NCBI RefSeq assembly: GCF_000003815.2
Contig: NC_049979.1
Coordinates: forward strand, 16,054,900 to 16,118,899
Source of the DNA: Branchiostoma floridae
Taxonomy: Eukaryota > Chordata > Leptocardii > Amphioxiformes > Branchiostomatidae
DNA: 64,000 bases
Reading direction: 5' to 3'
In this document: piece by piece, positions 27,163 to 50,515 of the stretch
How the letters are laid out: every line of letters starts with the position of its first letter
Numbering within the stretch: the first letter of the stretch is position 1
Translations under genes and position numbers: made by a program
Notes under the pieces: generated by a model
The model's input: the letters and a program-made list of their open reading frames with translations, nothing else
Database searches by the model: none
Told to the model about the DNA's origin: nothing

Positions 27163-30100
27163 TCAGGTGATGGGTCTGTACAGCAGGGTTGTCACATACT
27201 TCTTCTTGTAGCGATGTGTGGCACTCAGCACCATCACTCCATCCTGTAGGGTACACACATGGGAATTGTCAGGAAGCAAGCAGAAACAGTCACTGTACAG
27301 AAAAGCCAAAGAAAACTGCCAGCCACACAGAAGGGCTAAACAGATAGGACACTAATCTATAGGCCACACTCAGGGTAGCAAGGTAGTGATCATTTCTACT
27401 ATAGGGACGTTGCAATGCAGGCTGAGACTCAAACTGCTACAATTCATTAAGCTCTAGAGCTGGCTACCCAAGTCATCACAGTATCACATCTGAGCCCAGA
27501 AATGCCCTCTGCAGTTCCACACAAATATGCAAGATGTCACTTCTTCCCAACCATAAGAGCTATCTAAACAGCTAAAAATCATGACCATAGTTTGTCCAGG
27601 TCATGAGATACTACAGTGTGAAAAATGGAAGTTCTGCTGCAGTACTGTAGAAAGCCACTAGGAGGTTCAAAATCGAATTACATAATAATCCTATTGACAG
27701 ACAGACAGATGGGTGGACAATAGTGACATAGCAAAAAAAACATAAAAACTTTTTGGGAACTACTTACCTTAATAGACAGGGCATAGAGGTGGTTCAGCAT
27801 GACATGATGTGGCTCAGGCAGGGATGTCGGCTCACACTGGACAGTAAACACAAAACAATAACATGTAGTACTTGAAGAAACTAGGGGAAGTTATCAGTTT
27901 TCCATGTCAAATCCTATTTGTCTTGCACTAATGTGTCAATAAATAACCAATACAAAGGAAGACTTTCAATACTGCAGTAAACTAGTCTGTCTCCTATACG
28001 TGGCAATGTGCTATTTCACAAAATTTCTGAATCTGACTTTAGTATGACTTCCTTAAGTCTCACACACCTAGTGTTACAACCTCATTAAATATGTACTGTG
28101 AATTTTTAGATGTAACGAATAAGAAGTGTATAGCCAGATGGAACATGTGACTGACCTGTACAGACATGTCCTTGTTGAGGATAACCTGCAGCAGTTGAGG
28201 AGGCAGGATGGGGGGGTTCTGTATCCTGTCGTACGGGCTCCGCTCAGGGACAGACTGACCATACGGTCCTGGGGGGGACCCTGATACATCTGCTAGTCAA
28301 TAATAAGAACAGACAATCAATGTTCAGGACAGACAATCATAAATGCATTGAGACCTGGTGGGGACATACTGTAAATGCAGAAATGTTTGCGTTTTTTTTC
28401 TGTTCACGTTTTTTGCGGTGGCCACTTCACCGTGAACTTAAAACCAACGCAAACATATTTCCATTATAGTATGAGACTACAGTGTATAGTGCTACCACGA
28501 ACTTAAGAAGACCGCGAACACTCCATTTTCCTGCAGCCGCGAAAGTAAATCCCTGCGGACTTGAATGCATTTACAGTATATGCGGTTAACACTGAAGTAT
28601 TCAGCACTACTTTGGGACAGCTACAATAAACACTTGGCAACAGAGGAGACCTGACCTGCACCTGTGAGCCAGGAATGCCATTGAACCTATACTAACCAGT
28701 AACAACGCTTGTAAAATAATGACTGTTGAACAGGGTCAGGCCAAGGTCCAGTTCATGATCATCTGCACCTTAGCTTAGATCTAAATGAACCAGACCAGTA
28801 CTCACCCCTTGTAGTTTCACCTTTTGCACTGCTGGACAGTGAATCCAAGTCTGAAGCCAGAGCATCAAACACCTCAAAATCAGACTTCTTCACCTCCACA
28901 ACATTATTCAATGTCCCAAGCTGGTTATCCACAGAGGGCTGAGGGAAGAAAAGAGTAATTCAAACCAACATGCTCTTTTTCAAATCTGCACTCAAAACCT
29001 TTGCAGTATGTTGTGTGAACCTTTGCAGCATGTTGTGTATTCCATACCTATATTCTAAATAATAATAATGCTTCTGATATCAAGTTTCCAGAGATCACTT
29101 AATACATTGAAAATACATTGAAAAAGAAAAGTGATCAATTTCACTTTAATACCATTATCAACATTAACGTTATATCCAGATATCAACAATAATATTTCTG
29201 TGAAATGATACTGTTGGCTGAGTACATATGACTATTTTGTAAGCTCTAATTACAACTTGGACAATTCTAACATAGACTATCACCTGTGATTTATGAAAAA
29301 GTTATGTGGGCTGATTTCCAAACTTTACCCTCAACCTTCCAGTTTAGATGGACATCACAGAAAAAAAAGATGTTTACTTAATGTATTGAGTAATTTTTAT
29401 CAAACATACCACATCTGGATTGTGTACCCACTGCCCATCTACATAGAACTTGTACTCATGTCTTCCTTCAGGTAGGTCAATGAAGGTCACAAAGTCATTG
29501 TGGCTGAAAGAGCAACACAAGAATTGTGGGTATGCTGGCAACTTATTCTTAAGTTTTGAACACTATAGTGACATACACCAAAATAACAATAAGACTCGAA
29601 GAGTTTGTATAGACCTTCAAGTTAATGATATGCCATTTAAAAAGACAGCTTGTTAGAATACCTCATATCATCATATATTGCTTTTATATCTTTCAACCAA
29701 CATATTTACAGAACAGTTTCCATAAAGTAGTGCAGTAAGACATACCTCTTGTTCAAAGGTATCTTGGTTGCCCACTCATTAAAAGAGCCTGCCATAGCCA
29801 CAGTCTTAGCATTAGAACGCCAGCGGAACATGGTCGGCACAGTATCCTTCTTTGCAGATGAACTTTTGGATGCTTGCTGTTGGTCTGGGATTCTCATGCT
29901 TGCACTCTGAAAAGGGAGATATGTGTAATACTTGGAATTGTACAATAATTTGTTTATTTTTGGCAAGCCTCTATTAGAATTTAGAGTGGAATATAATAAT
30001 TTGAAACAGAATGTCATTGCATTATGGGTGTGAGCATCATACAAAAAGTGTAGCCAGGGTTCTTTACACCAATGTGATTTCATTCTCAATTCATTGACAG

Positions 30101-31114
30101 TTGTGTAACATTACCAGCTATTCTGAAAATCATCTGCACAGCACACAAATGTCAGGTATAGCCTGGTATCCAGCTGTATTATNNNNNNNNNNNNNNNNNN
30201 NNNNNNNNNNNNNNNNNNNNNNNNNNNNNNNNNNNNNNNNNNNNNNNNNNNNNNNNNNNNNNNNNNNNNNNNNNNNNNNNNNAACGGGACTGGACTCCAG
30301 GCTAGCTGTATTATAGCTACAGAGTCTCTTCTGTCCTCTCTGCAAATATCTAGCGGAGCCATATTATCATACTAGTAGTTCCTGAGGCCACACCGATTTA
30401 ATTTCTTGGTTCACGGATTCGCTCGCTCCTATTTTTGGGGAAAAAAAATAAAAATAAAAATTACCACTCAGCAAATTTTCACCATTAATGAAACCATTCA
30501 CCAACTTTCTGGTCTAGCAATTTGGCCTTTATATTATAAGCTCCTTAAATTGTGGGTACAGCTGCTGTTACTGTACAAAGATAGTGTTTTTGTACTTTTT
30601 TCAAGCTGAAAACTTTTTTCCTTTATGTTTTGGATTAGCCGTTACCTTTACCCCGACCGTTTTACAATTTTTATTTTTATTTCGCCCTCTCGCTCCATAT
30701 TTTTTATGAAAAAATCCGTGAACCAAGAAATTAAATTGGTGTGGCCCGAGTCCTCCTTCTATCCTCTTGTATTTGCGGAAAGGGCAGAAGACACTCTGGA
30801 GCTATAATATGGCTGGATTCCAGGCTATGTCAGATCAACATCTTTTGCCTACATACACTGTCGTGGTGCTTATCATACTCATAGTGGGCTTGGCTCTTCA
30901 TATTCACGTGATCACAGTAAAACACATGTACACAATGTTTACAACTAACCTTCACACTTGGAGACGGAGAGAACTCGAAGGCGTCCTCCAGAGGTGACCC
31001 CACCATGATCTTACTCCCGGGGCGGCTCAGGTCCAGCCTGTCAGCGTCCAGAGAGTCCCGGGAGACCCCGCCTCCGGAATCACTCCTCTCCCGCTTACTG
31101 CCTGTGGTTCCCAT
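27163..31114 (-). CDS. PRKAB: AMP-activated protein kinase beta subunit (7 coding exons, 279 aa)
   Basis: Coding exons on the minus strand: 31114-30950, 29906-29746, 29503-29410, 28938-28806, 28292-28156, 27836-27768, 27243-27163 (stop TGA). Phases match at every junction. The start MGTTGSKRER fits an N-myristoylation signal (Gly2, Ser6), as in vertebrate beta1/beta2. Residues about 78-155 form the CBM48 glycogen-binding module with its ligand residues in place: SFNEW (Trp100), YKFYVDGQW (Lys127, Trp134) and QLGTLNN (Leu147, Thr149, Asn151). Ser109 in NKSHNDF corresponds to human Ser108, the autophosphorylation site. The C-terminal alpha/gamma-binding domain (PPILPPQLLQVILNKD to KKKYVTTLLYRPIT) is complete. 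It scaffolds the alpha kinase and gamma nucleotide sensor of AMPK. Length matches human beta1/beta2 (270-272 aa). Beta1 and beta2 arose in vertebrates, so this is best called pre-duplication PRKAB. Confidence 0.97.
28369..28576 (-). mobile_element. TA-flanked MITE (family B), copy 1, in PRKAB intron 4
   Basis: The ends are CTGTAAATGCAGAAA and its inverted complement, flanked by TA dinucleotides (28367-28368 and 28577-28578). The inside has repeated CGCGAA / TTCGCGGTGG-like motifs in both orientations. A second copy of equal length (208 bp) lies at 49473-49680. TA target duplication suggests a Tc1/mariner-type MITE; that class is inferred. Strand is arbitrary. Confidence 0.65.
30183..30282. 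other. Assembly gap (100 N) in PRKAB intron 1
   Basis: Exactly 100 N, a gap of unknown size. It lies beside a repeat arm (AGCCTGG-ATCCAGC-type) that recurs on both sides, so repeat collapse is the likely cause. Confidence 0.99.
30289..30830. mobile_element. Nested repeat: inverted arms around a Harbinger-like MITE, PRKAB intron 1
   Basis: The left arm at about 30289-30350 (GACTCCAGGCTAGCTGTATT...TCTGCAAATA) is the imperfect inverted complement of the right arm at about 30770-30828. Between them sits the 361-bp MITE at 30386-30746. A further partial left-type arm lies before the gap at about 30156-30182. This reads as an older inverted-repeat element interrupted by a younger MITE. Confidence 0.5.
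30386..30746 (-). mobile_element. PIF/Harbinger-like MITE, copy 2 (361 bp, inverted)
   Basis: Same family as the 1113-1479 element but in the opposite orientation: here the GAGCGAGCGAATCC arm comes first on the + strand. Flanks are TGA (30383-30385) and CGA (30747-30749), a possible 3-bp target duplication with one later substitution. It lies inside PRKAB intron 1 and has no coding capacity. Confidence 0.8.
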
Positions 31115-32480
31115 GTTGCAGAAGCTGTCGCAGTTACACTGTCACTGCTGGACAAAAATCCTCCGTTTCACAGAGCTGAGCTACACCCAATATCTCTCCG
31201 GGACTTAACAGTGACCACAAAATAATTCCTATCCACTAGTAAGGACCTGTTTATAGCCAGGATTTACGGTGTTCAATATTTTGGCACGAAACGCACGACG
31301 TGTGCGAAGACTGTGCATATATGATCACCTTGACCTGCCTACCTACCCGGGTGATTTCTAACCTCGCTCGTCACAGCTCAACACATTGGTTTTCTGGCCT
31401 CTGTAGTGTCCAATGTCGTCTTACAAACGGTGATTTTCGAGGAGGAAGACACGAGTTTATAGCGTATCGCTGACCTGAAGAAGACGTACGTGAGAAATGG
31501 CACGGAAATGTTTACTTCTGGAGCCCCTGGGCTGCGGTATGAGACCACTGATCAGGGTCAGCATACTGCACATGCGCACATATTATATGGTATCACAAAG
31601 GCGTTTTAAGGAGGGCGTGGACCGGTCTGACGCACATTCCACCGCCGGCACACACTCAGATGTATTAAACGGCAGGAGTGTCAGCCACGGATTACCTAAA
31701 AGCATATGTTTGACTATCAATTGATGTTAATATAATCCTTCAAAATATGTAACGTTACACAACTGAAACACACTCAAGAAGGGGTTGTATGAAAAGAAAA
31801 TCTCAGTAAAGTCAAACCATGTCAAGGCTCATATGACTCACGTTTAAAATAGTCTATGCCGTCATATAGCGTTATAGATGCTCTATCAATAACGGATCAT
31901 CTGATGAGGAAAAAAGCTTGGTTTACAAGGTCACAGTTTCAATCCAAGAGCCTGTTCACCGCATTCCGTTTCGCCAAAGCCAGTGGGTTTCCACCGGCCA
32001 CAAGTCGGCCGGTCGAATCAGATCCACCGTCAAAATGGCACATAAAGTTCCAGTCAAGACAGACAGAATGAAATAAACGTGGCAAATGATGGTCTACCCA
32101 ATGCCTTCCCTGGGAGGCTACGTCATGCCTTTTGCAGAGCCTCAGTCTCTCTACTGTCAACGGTTCTCGTCAACAGGCCCCCCTGTTTGACTTCAATGAT
32201 GAATAACTGAACGTTTCACGGAAGAAGACAGACGGAAATCTAAAGGCAGTGAAAATTCAAGCCGCTGTCGATATGTTACAATCGCATCCAGCGACGTCTC
32301 AGATGCGATTTTTGACCCTTCAAATAAAGCTTTCAAGATTTGCGTTTCAAATATATGATCATACAAGTATATCGGTCTTGTTGGAAGGATATTCAATCTG
32401 TCATTCGTTGACGGTAAAATAAATGTGTAAACAATGTCTCCAGAGCGCCACAAAAGGTCTTTGACGTATACACTGCATAT

Positions 32481-32531
32481 TAGAGTCGTTTGTGGTCGTT
32501 TGTGGTGTTTCTGAGTCGTTTGTGGTGTTTA
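32481..32531. repeat. Short tandem repeat of GAGTCGTTTGTGGTG-type units
   Basis: Three imperfect units built from TCGTTTGTGGT follow each other in about 50 bp of the PRKAB-PPP4R3 intergenic region. Confidence 0.8.
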
Positions 32532-32939
32532 GGCAGACCGTCCAGGAGTACCGTCACCGTGTATGCATGGTTTTGGTTGATTTTCACTGCGGGGCGGGTC
32601 GGGAACAACTTAATTGATAAACGCGTTGGTTCTGTTTTGGGGGACGGTTGCCGTCATTATCAACGGTGCATTAGGTCCGACATAAATCACATTATACATT
32701 GAGAAAAATATTATCTTCACTACTTTCACTTTCAAACTGGAAAAGGGTTTGGAAAGAACACCCGTCTTTCTTCACTTTCCAGACTGGGACATGAAACACG
32801 GGGCCATGAACTCAAGGTTCCCTTGGCCAAGAACAGAGTCAGGAATCAGTGGTTGTGCAAGCACTCGCTATGTTCTTGAATCCGATAGATAACTTATAAC
32901 GGTGTTATGTAAACAAAGTTCAACACAGAACGGGGAACG

Positions 32940-33265
32940 TTGATTATAACCAAGGAGAATAAGGTCATAGCCTTGCGTCACTTATAACGCTTGGAAATGC
33001 CAATTGCAACCAAGCACCAAGGTCGTTATATAGGGTCCTTGGTTGTTGTAACTAACTGTTTGTTTTGCAAAACATGGAAATAGAAACTTTTTTTCATTAA
33101 TTCATCAATCAATTTTAAGAATAACGGGTGGTAGTTATCCAGGTATAACACCAAGTTGATTAAAGTAGATTAATGCATAACACCAAGGAATTTTGATAAA
33201 ACCTCCTCATGCTAACACACAGGAGGTTATAACGTTATAGAGAATAACCTCCTTGATAACACCAA
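32940..33265. repeat. Array of CCAAGG motifs with a 10-bp perfect inverted repeat
   Basis: ATAACACCAAG occurs at about 33143, 33176 and 33256. Related AACCAAG forms occur near 32948 and 33012, with an inverted CCTTGGTTG near 33040. AGGAGGTTAT (33221-33230) and ATAACCTCCT (33244-33253) form a perfect 10-bp hairpin with a 13-base loop. The array is upstream of PPP4R3 and may be regulatory or a decayed repeat; function is unknown. Confidence 0.6.
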
Positions 33266-33543
33266 GGAAGTTGGCAGTAACTTGTAGGGTTACGCGTATT
33301 CCGAGCTAGCTTCCGACTGCGCTGTTTTCATATACTATAGTCATGTCTAACAGTTCAAAGCCAAGGAGGACAAGTCGGACACCGTGGTCACGGGCCTAGA
33401 AAATGAAATTTGTTGCAACTGAATTTTAACTATTATTTGAAGAAATGCACGATTGTAGATATGCTTCTTGGTGTTTCTACGCTCATCACATCTGCCCATG
33501 CCAATGTATACGTCCTGATTATTGAGCGGCTGCATCGTGTCAT

Positions 33544-33555
33544 GGGCCGCCATGG
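33544..33555 (-). promoter_or_regulatory. YY1-type motif (CCATGGCGGCCC on minus)
   Basis: The sequence GGGCCGCCATGG reads as CCATGGCGGCCC on the reverse strand, a match to the YY1 core CCATGGCGGC. It lies about 170 bp before the PPP4R3 start codon. This is a motif match only. Confidence 0.4.
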
Positions 33556-33631
33556 TCCAACCACTTTTAAATTTGCCGCCCTCGCCCCTCCGCACTAGAG
33601 CGGGAGTCCCCGTATTGTTATTGTTCGAACC

Positions 33632-33642
33632 AATATGGCGGC
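33632..33642 (+). promoter_or_regulatory. YY1-type motif AATATGGCGGC upstream of PPP4R3
   Basis: AATATGGCGGC fits the core-promoter YY1 consensus AANATGGCGGC. It is 91 bp before the PPP4R3 ATG, in the likely 5' UTR or core promoter. The ATG inside it would open a frame that differs from the conserved protein start. Confidence 0.45.
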
Positions 33643-33722
33643 TCTTCTGGATAGGTAGAGGTAGTGACACACAACATGAACTGGATCGCCTGAAACGGCG
33701 AACTCCGGAGAATACGACCACG

Positions 33723-46084
<12,362 letters not shown>

Positions 46085-48510
46085 GGAGACATACAATCCC
46101 AATCGAAATCATGCACAGTAAAACAAATTTGGTCAAGGAAAAATGGGTAGAAAGGCCAGGACCATTGCAGGTTTTGCAGTCTTCTGTCTGTAAGATGAGA
46201 AGTTCTTCAGGCCTTGGGACCGAAATGTTACTGGACTGGAATCCAGAAGGACTAAGTAATCTGTAACTTTTCCCTTTCTTCTCTTTGCCTCTGGTCAACC
46301 AAGATGGATTCTTGTATTTACTTGGCAAGGCTGCAAACTGAAAAAAACACACAAAAAATTGGCATGTATACTTTCATCAGGCCTGTTTGGGCCTCACTGC
46401 CAGCATCTTCGTAACCTCATCTTTTTCTAGCTTGACCTGTGACCTCTGGCTGCATGTAAAACACTGACCATGTGATTACATATACAAGTCAAGAGGAAGT
46501 ATCATACCTAGATACCAGGAGTAACAGGTCTTGGGTTTTCTTGCACACAAAAGTCACAGGTTGAAAAGTGTAAATATAAAAAAATATAAAATTAAAAGCA
46601 TATTGAGATGACAGCTGACATGTAGCAAGAGGTCGATATGAAAGGAATAGTTCCTGCAAGGATTGTTCATCTGGATTCCAACATTAACAATTTTATATCT
46701 ACTAACTTTATCACCAATGGGACCACAGCAAACAGCTAGGAAAGCAAATGCCCTGTGATTTTCCAGCATCAAGGTGCACAGCTGTCTTGACACATGGGAG
46801 ATACCAACAGGACCCGGAGCACCTGCCATACCTTGACAATGTTCCCTACCAATCAGTAGCTAGATGTAGAAATACCAAGGTTGTAGTTAGAGGGCACATA
46901 ATTGTAGAACTACGCATGTGTGTCTTTAATTGTGACTTGTTTTCTTCTCAGAGATAATAGATGTTGTTCAGGGACAAGCACAAATGAGACTGTTTCTGCA
47001 CTGATTTGATCACTTGGTTCTTGGATTTTCAACCTAAACATTAAGTACTATTGGGGAAGAACACTCAGGAGCCCTTACATTCTTGACAGCATGTATTGTA
47101 GCATTCACATGTCGTGGCAATCACTGAGTACAAATGTGTTAGTTGTAGGTACCATATCTGTAGTAAGGTCATAGTGGCAATAAGCTGATTGTAACAATTG
47201 TATAAAGGTAATTACCCTTTTTGGTTTTAACCTTAATGAGAAACTCAAATCAACTTACTCATTTTTTTGTTTTTATATTTGGAAAATTTTACAAGACAGT
47301 CCAGGAATCAAGTAATTTAATTGGTGTGTCCTATTGGATACTTTTGTCGCTGCAGTCACTTAGTACAAGGCAGCCAAATTCCACAAAGTAGAATGCCTTG
47401 CAACCAGTCACTTGTCATGACCCTTGGGGGAAATTGTGTCCTTCATTGTTGTTCCCGTGTATTTTTAAGAAGTAAACAGAATGGTGGGAGCCCAGCAGAG
47501 TGTTGTGTGTCTCACCCTTGTACATACTTGACTTGGGCCACAATTATAGGTACTTACTACTGTAATCTTATGAAGAGCACTTTTGTTTGAAATGTATCAT
47601 GTAACTACAGTTCAAAATTGGACTAATCTGGGTTGCCATGCCCCTTAGTGCTTCTCTACTTAAGTAGGCATATGCTATTGTCTTGAGCTGCAAACTGTTG
47701 TAATTATTTCAAAATTGATTCTTGGACAAAGAGAGAGGGGGATTAGGTGTTACCTTCCAAAGTATGTATTCAAGACAAAATTTGTCACAGTCCTGTAAGA
47801 ACAGGTCCATACAAAGCGTAGCTGAGTGAATGAATACATTTTACTCAGTAATTTATTTTTGTGTGTTTAAGTAGACATAGTCAATGAATTTCTCTTATAG
47901 ATTAGCTGTACTGATTTGTAAAGTAAAGTCCACATTTTATATCAATCATCAACAAGGCCAATAATAGAGCACAACTGCTAAAAATGAATTATTACTTTTG
48001 ACTTTTTATTTTCAATTTTAGAATTGACTATGGCCCCGTTTAGAAGTTGTCACCTGTCTTCCCTATGGGCCCAAATGCCAAGTGAGTCTGCTTGGGATGC
48101 TCTCACTTTCTCTCAAGTTTTGTCAATCCACAGCTTTATTTGGACCTTTAAAGAGACACAAGGTTTCCTTCTTTCCATGCCTCCTTCCTGATATGTACCA
48201 TGTGTGTGTGCCAGAGGCAAATATGAAAAGAACGTCCTAGATTTGTGACCACTGTGTTTCCAGAAATATTTTTGTACTGTTGTGGAACAGTAAGGGAGCT
48301 GCAACACATCCCCTCCATAAGGAACTCCTACCATACATAGTTCATGGTGTCTGTCATACTGCCCCTGAAGAAAAGACGTTGGTAGAATTAAATGTGTACC
48401 ATGCTTCATTGTGTAAAAAGATCAACTGCCCACCAAGGGATTTTATCTGTAGTATAACCGGGGTAGTCTGTATGGAATAAAGTGCTTTGAAATAAAACAA
48501 CCTTTGATAC
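46085..48510 (+). other. Probable 3' UTR of PPP4R3
   Basis: No conserved coding sequence follows the TAA stop at 46082-46084. AT-rich sequence continues for 2.4 kb up to a pair of canonical poly(A) signals near 48480-48496. Extent is inferred from these signals; earlier sites cannot be excluded. Confidence 0.5.
48476..48496 (+). promoter_or_regulatory. Paired AATAAA poly(A) signals
   Basis: Two canonical AATAAA hexamers occur at 48476-48481 and 48491-48496, 15 bp apart. They are the best candidate for the PPP4R3 transcript end, with a T-rich stretch downstream. Confidence 0.5.
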
Positions 48511-49472
48511 CTTCTTTCTCTTGTTCATCCCATATGGAATTTTGAAGTGGTATAAAGATATCAGTACCTCTCAAATACATACCAAGTGTAGATGACAATG
48601 TCCTAAGGAACTGTTGATCATAGAACTCTGATGCAAGTTATCAGCGTGTTTAATTGTTGGCATATCAGAAAAGATTACACTGCATCTATGATATATTGCA
48701 AAATACATGGAGTTAAATGGTTTTTCCCTAGTTCATGTGATGTGGCACCATACACTACAGGCCATCATAAGCTGAAAAGACATCAGGACATATTCTGACT
48801 TATGCCAAAGGTTTATTTGCCCTATGCCATTACATAACAATATGAAGAATAAGTCTCTAATATTGTCAGATCTCTGACTGGCCTCACTTCATCTTGAAGT
48901 AGGGTAGCCTACCAATGATTAAATCCATTCTATAGCTATTTCATTGATCTTTGAGCACATCTTACCTGCACAAGCCAGGGAACAACAGAAGGTGAACTCA
49001 ATTATGAGTAAGCAAAGTTGATAAACATGAGAAATGTAGTCTTACAGTTGGGGGGGGGGGTGAACAGCAAACAGATGATATCATACCAATCTCGACCTTT
49101 CCTAACCTATATAATTTACACCCAAGTAACGTTACATTCAATCCTAATATGGATCATGTTCAAGTACACAGCAGTTGCATCATCTAGTGCACAATCAATA
49201 GTCCTATAATAGAAGCTGTGGATGCACTGACATTTTTTGTCACATTTAAAGCCTGATTTGAAGTTCAAGGAATGATTTGGAAAATTCTTTTGAAATATGG
49301 CCCATAATCATGGAAATAAACTAAAGGCCATGGTTTCCACAGGTTTGCATGGAACACTGGAGTGTGACGATGTGGGGGAAACAACGGAAAACATATGCTT
49401 GTTACAAAGCCAACATCAATGAATATCATCATTTTAGAACCATCATTGCAGTTTGTGGAAACCAACATAATA

Positions 49473-49680
49473 CTGTAAATGTATTTAAGTTTGCGGGGAT
49501 TTAATTTCACGGTAGCGAGAAAAGGGACTTTTTGCGGTGGTTTTAATTTCGCGGTAGCACCATGCACTGTAATCGCTTACTGTCCTGGAAAAATGTTCGC
49601 GGTGGTTTTAAGTTCGCGGTGAAGCGGCCACCGCGAAAACCGCGAACATTACTCCACCGCGAAAGTTTCTGCATTTACAG
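49473..49680 (+). mobile_element. TA-flanked MITE (family B), copy 2
   Basis: 208 bp, with CTGTAAATG / TGCATTTACAG ends and TA on both sides (49471-49472, 49681-49682). Motifs such as TTCGCGGTGG and CCACCGCGAA are repeated inside in both orientations and can pair with each other. Same length and layout as the element at 28369-28576. Confidence 0.65.
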
Positions 49681-49741
49681 TACTGTACAGTATATTGTTG
49701 CTTTTTTCTCCCCTGGACTCCTATTAAAGATTCTCTCCTAA

Positions 49742-50051
49742 GGCCACTCCAATTTAATTTCTTGGTTCACAGATTTTTTCATAAAAAATATGGAGCGAGA
49801 GGGCGAAATAAAAAAAAATAAAAATTGTAAAATGGTTGGGGTAAAGGTAACGAATAATCCAAAACATAAAGAAAAAAAGTTTTCAGCTTGAAAAAAGTAC
49901 AAAAACACTATTTTTGTACAGTAACAGCACCTGTACCCACACTTTAAGGAGCTTACAATATAAAGGCCAATTTGCTACACCAGAAAGTTGGTGAATGGTT
50001 TCATTAATGGTGAAAATTTGCTGAGTGGTAATTTTTATTTTTATTTTTTTT
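49742..50051 (+). mobile_element. PIF/Harbinger-like MITE, copy 3 (3' truncated)
   Basis: It follows the family from GGCCACTCC to the TTTTTATTTTTATTTTTTTT tract and then stops, lacking the last 55 bp or so with the right terminal repeat. It is preceded by TAA (49739-49741), and TAA also occurs at 50054-50056 just after the break, as if the deletion spared the target duplication. Confidence 0.8.
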
Positions 50052-50148
50052 CGTAACTCATGCATGACGATCATTTCTGAATATTTTAAGTCACATCACA
50101 CACGTCACACCAAGCAACACGATATTTCTTTGTGAAATACTGCTCTAA

Positions 50149-50515
50149 GGCCACACCAATTTAATTTCTTGGTTCACGGATTTTTTCATAAAAAATATGG
50201 AGCGAGAGGGCGAAATAAAAATAATAATAAAAATTGTAAAATGGTTGGGGTAAAGGTAACGAATAATCCAAAACATAAAGAAAAAAAAGTTTTCAGCTTG
50301 AAAAAGTACAAAAACACTATTATTGTACAGTAACAGCACCTGTACCCACACTTTAAGGAGCTTATAATATAAAGGCCAATTTGCTACACCAGAAAGTTGG
50401 TGAATGGCTTCATTAATGGTGAAAATTTGCTGAGTGGTAATTTTTATTTTTATTTTTTTTCCCAAAAAATAGGAGCGAGCGAATCCGTGAACCAAGAAAT
50501 TAAATTGGTGTGGCC
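50149..50515 (+). mobile_element. PIF/Harbinger-like MITE, copy 4 (367 bp, intact ends)
   Basis: This is the best-preserved copy: the terminal 34 bp at each end are perfect inverted complements and TAA is duplicated at 50146-50148 and 50516-50518. It lies about 100 bp after copy 3 in the same orientation. Confidence 0.85.

Larger units (their letters stand above)
31115..33722. promoter_or_regulatory. Divergent intergenic region between PRKAB and PPP4R3
   Basis: The two start codons face away from each other 2.6 kb apart. No conserved exon is seen. The stretch contains short tandem repeats (32481-32531), an array of TAACACCAAGG-type motifs with a perfect hairpin (32940-33265) and YY1-type ATGGCGGC motifs near PPP4R3. 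It probably holds both 5' UTRs and both promoters. CpG looks more frequent here than in the introns by eye, but this was not counted. Confidence 0.5.

Noticed and set aside
30101..30362. Open frames running through X residues
   Set aside because: They only exist because the 100-N gap has no stop codons.
50145..50495. 116-codon minus-strand frame and similar frames at 983-1264 and 49883
   Set aside because: These are translations of the MITE family, recurring in every copy, with low-complexity Lys/Ile/Phe content and no conserved domain.
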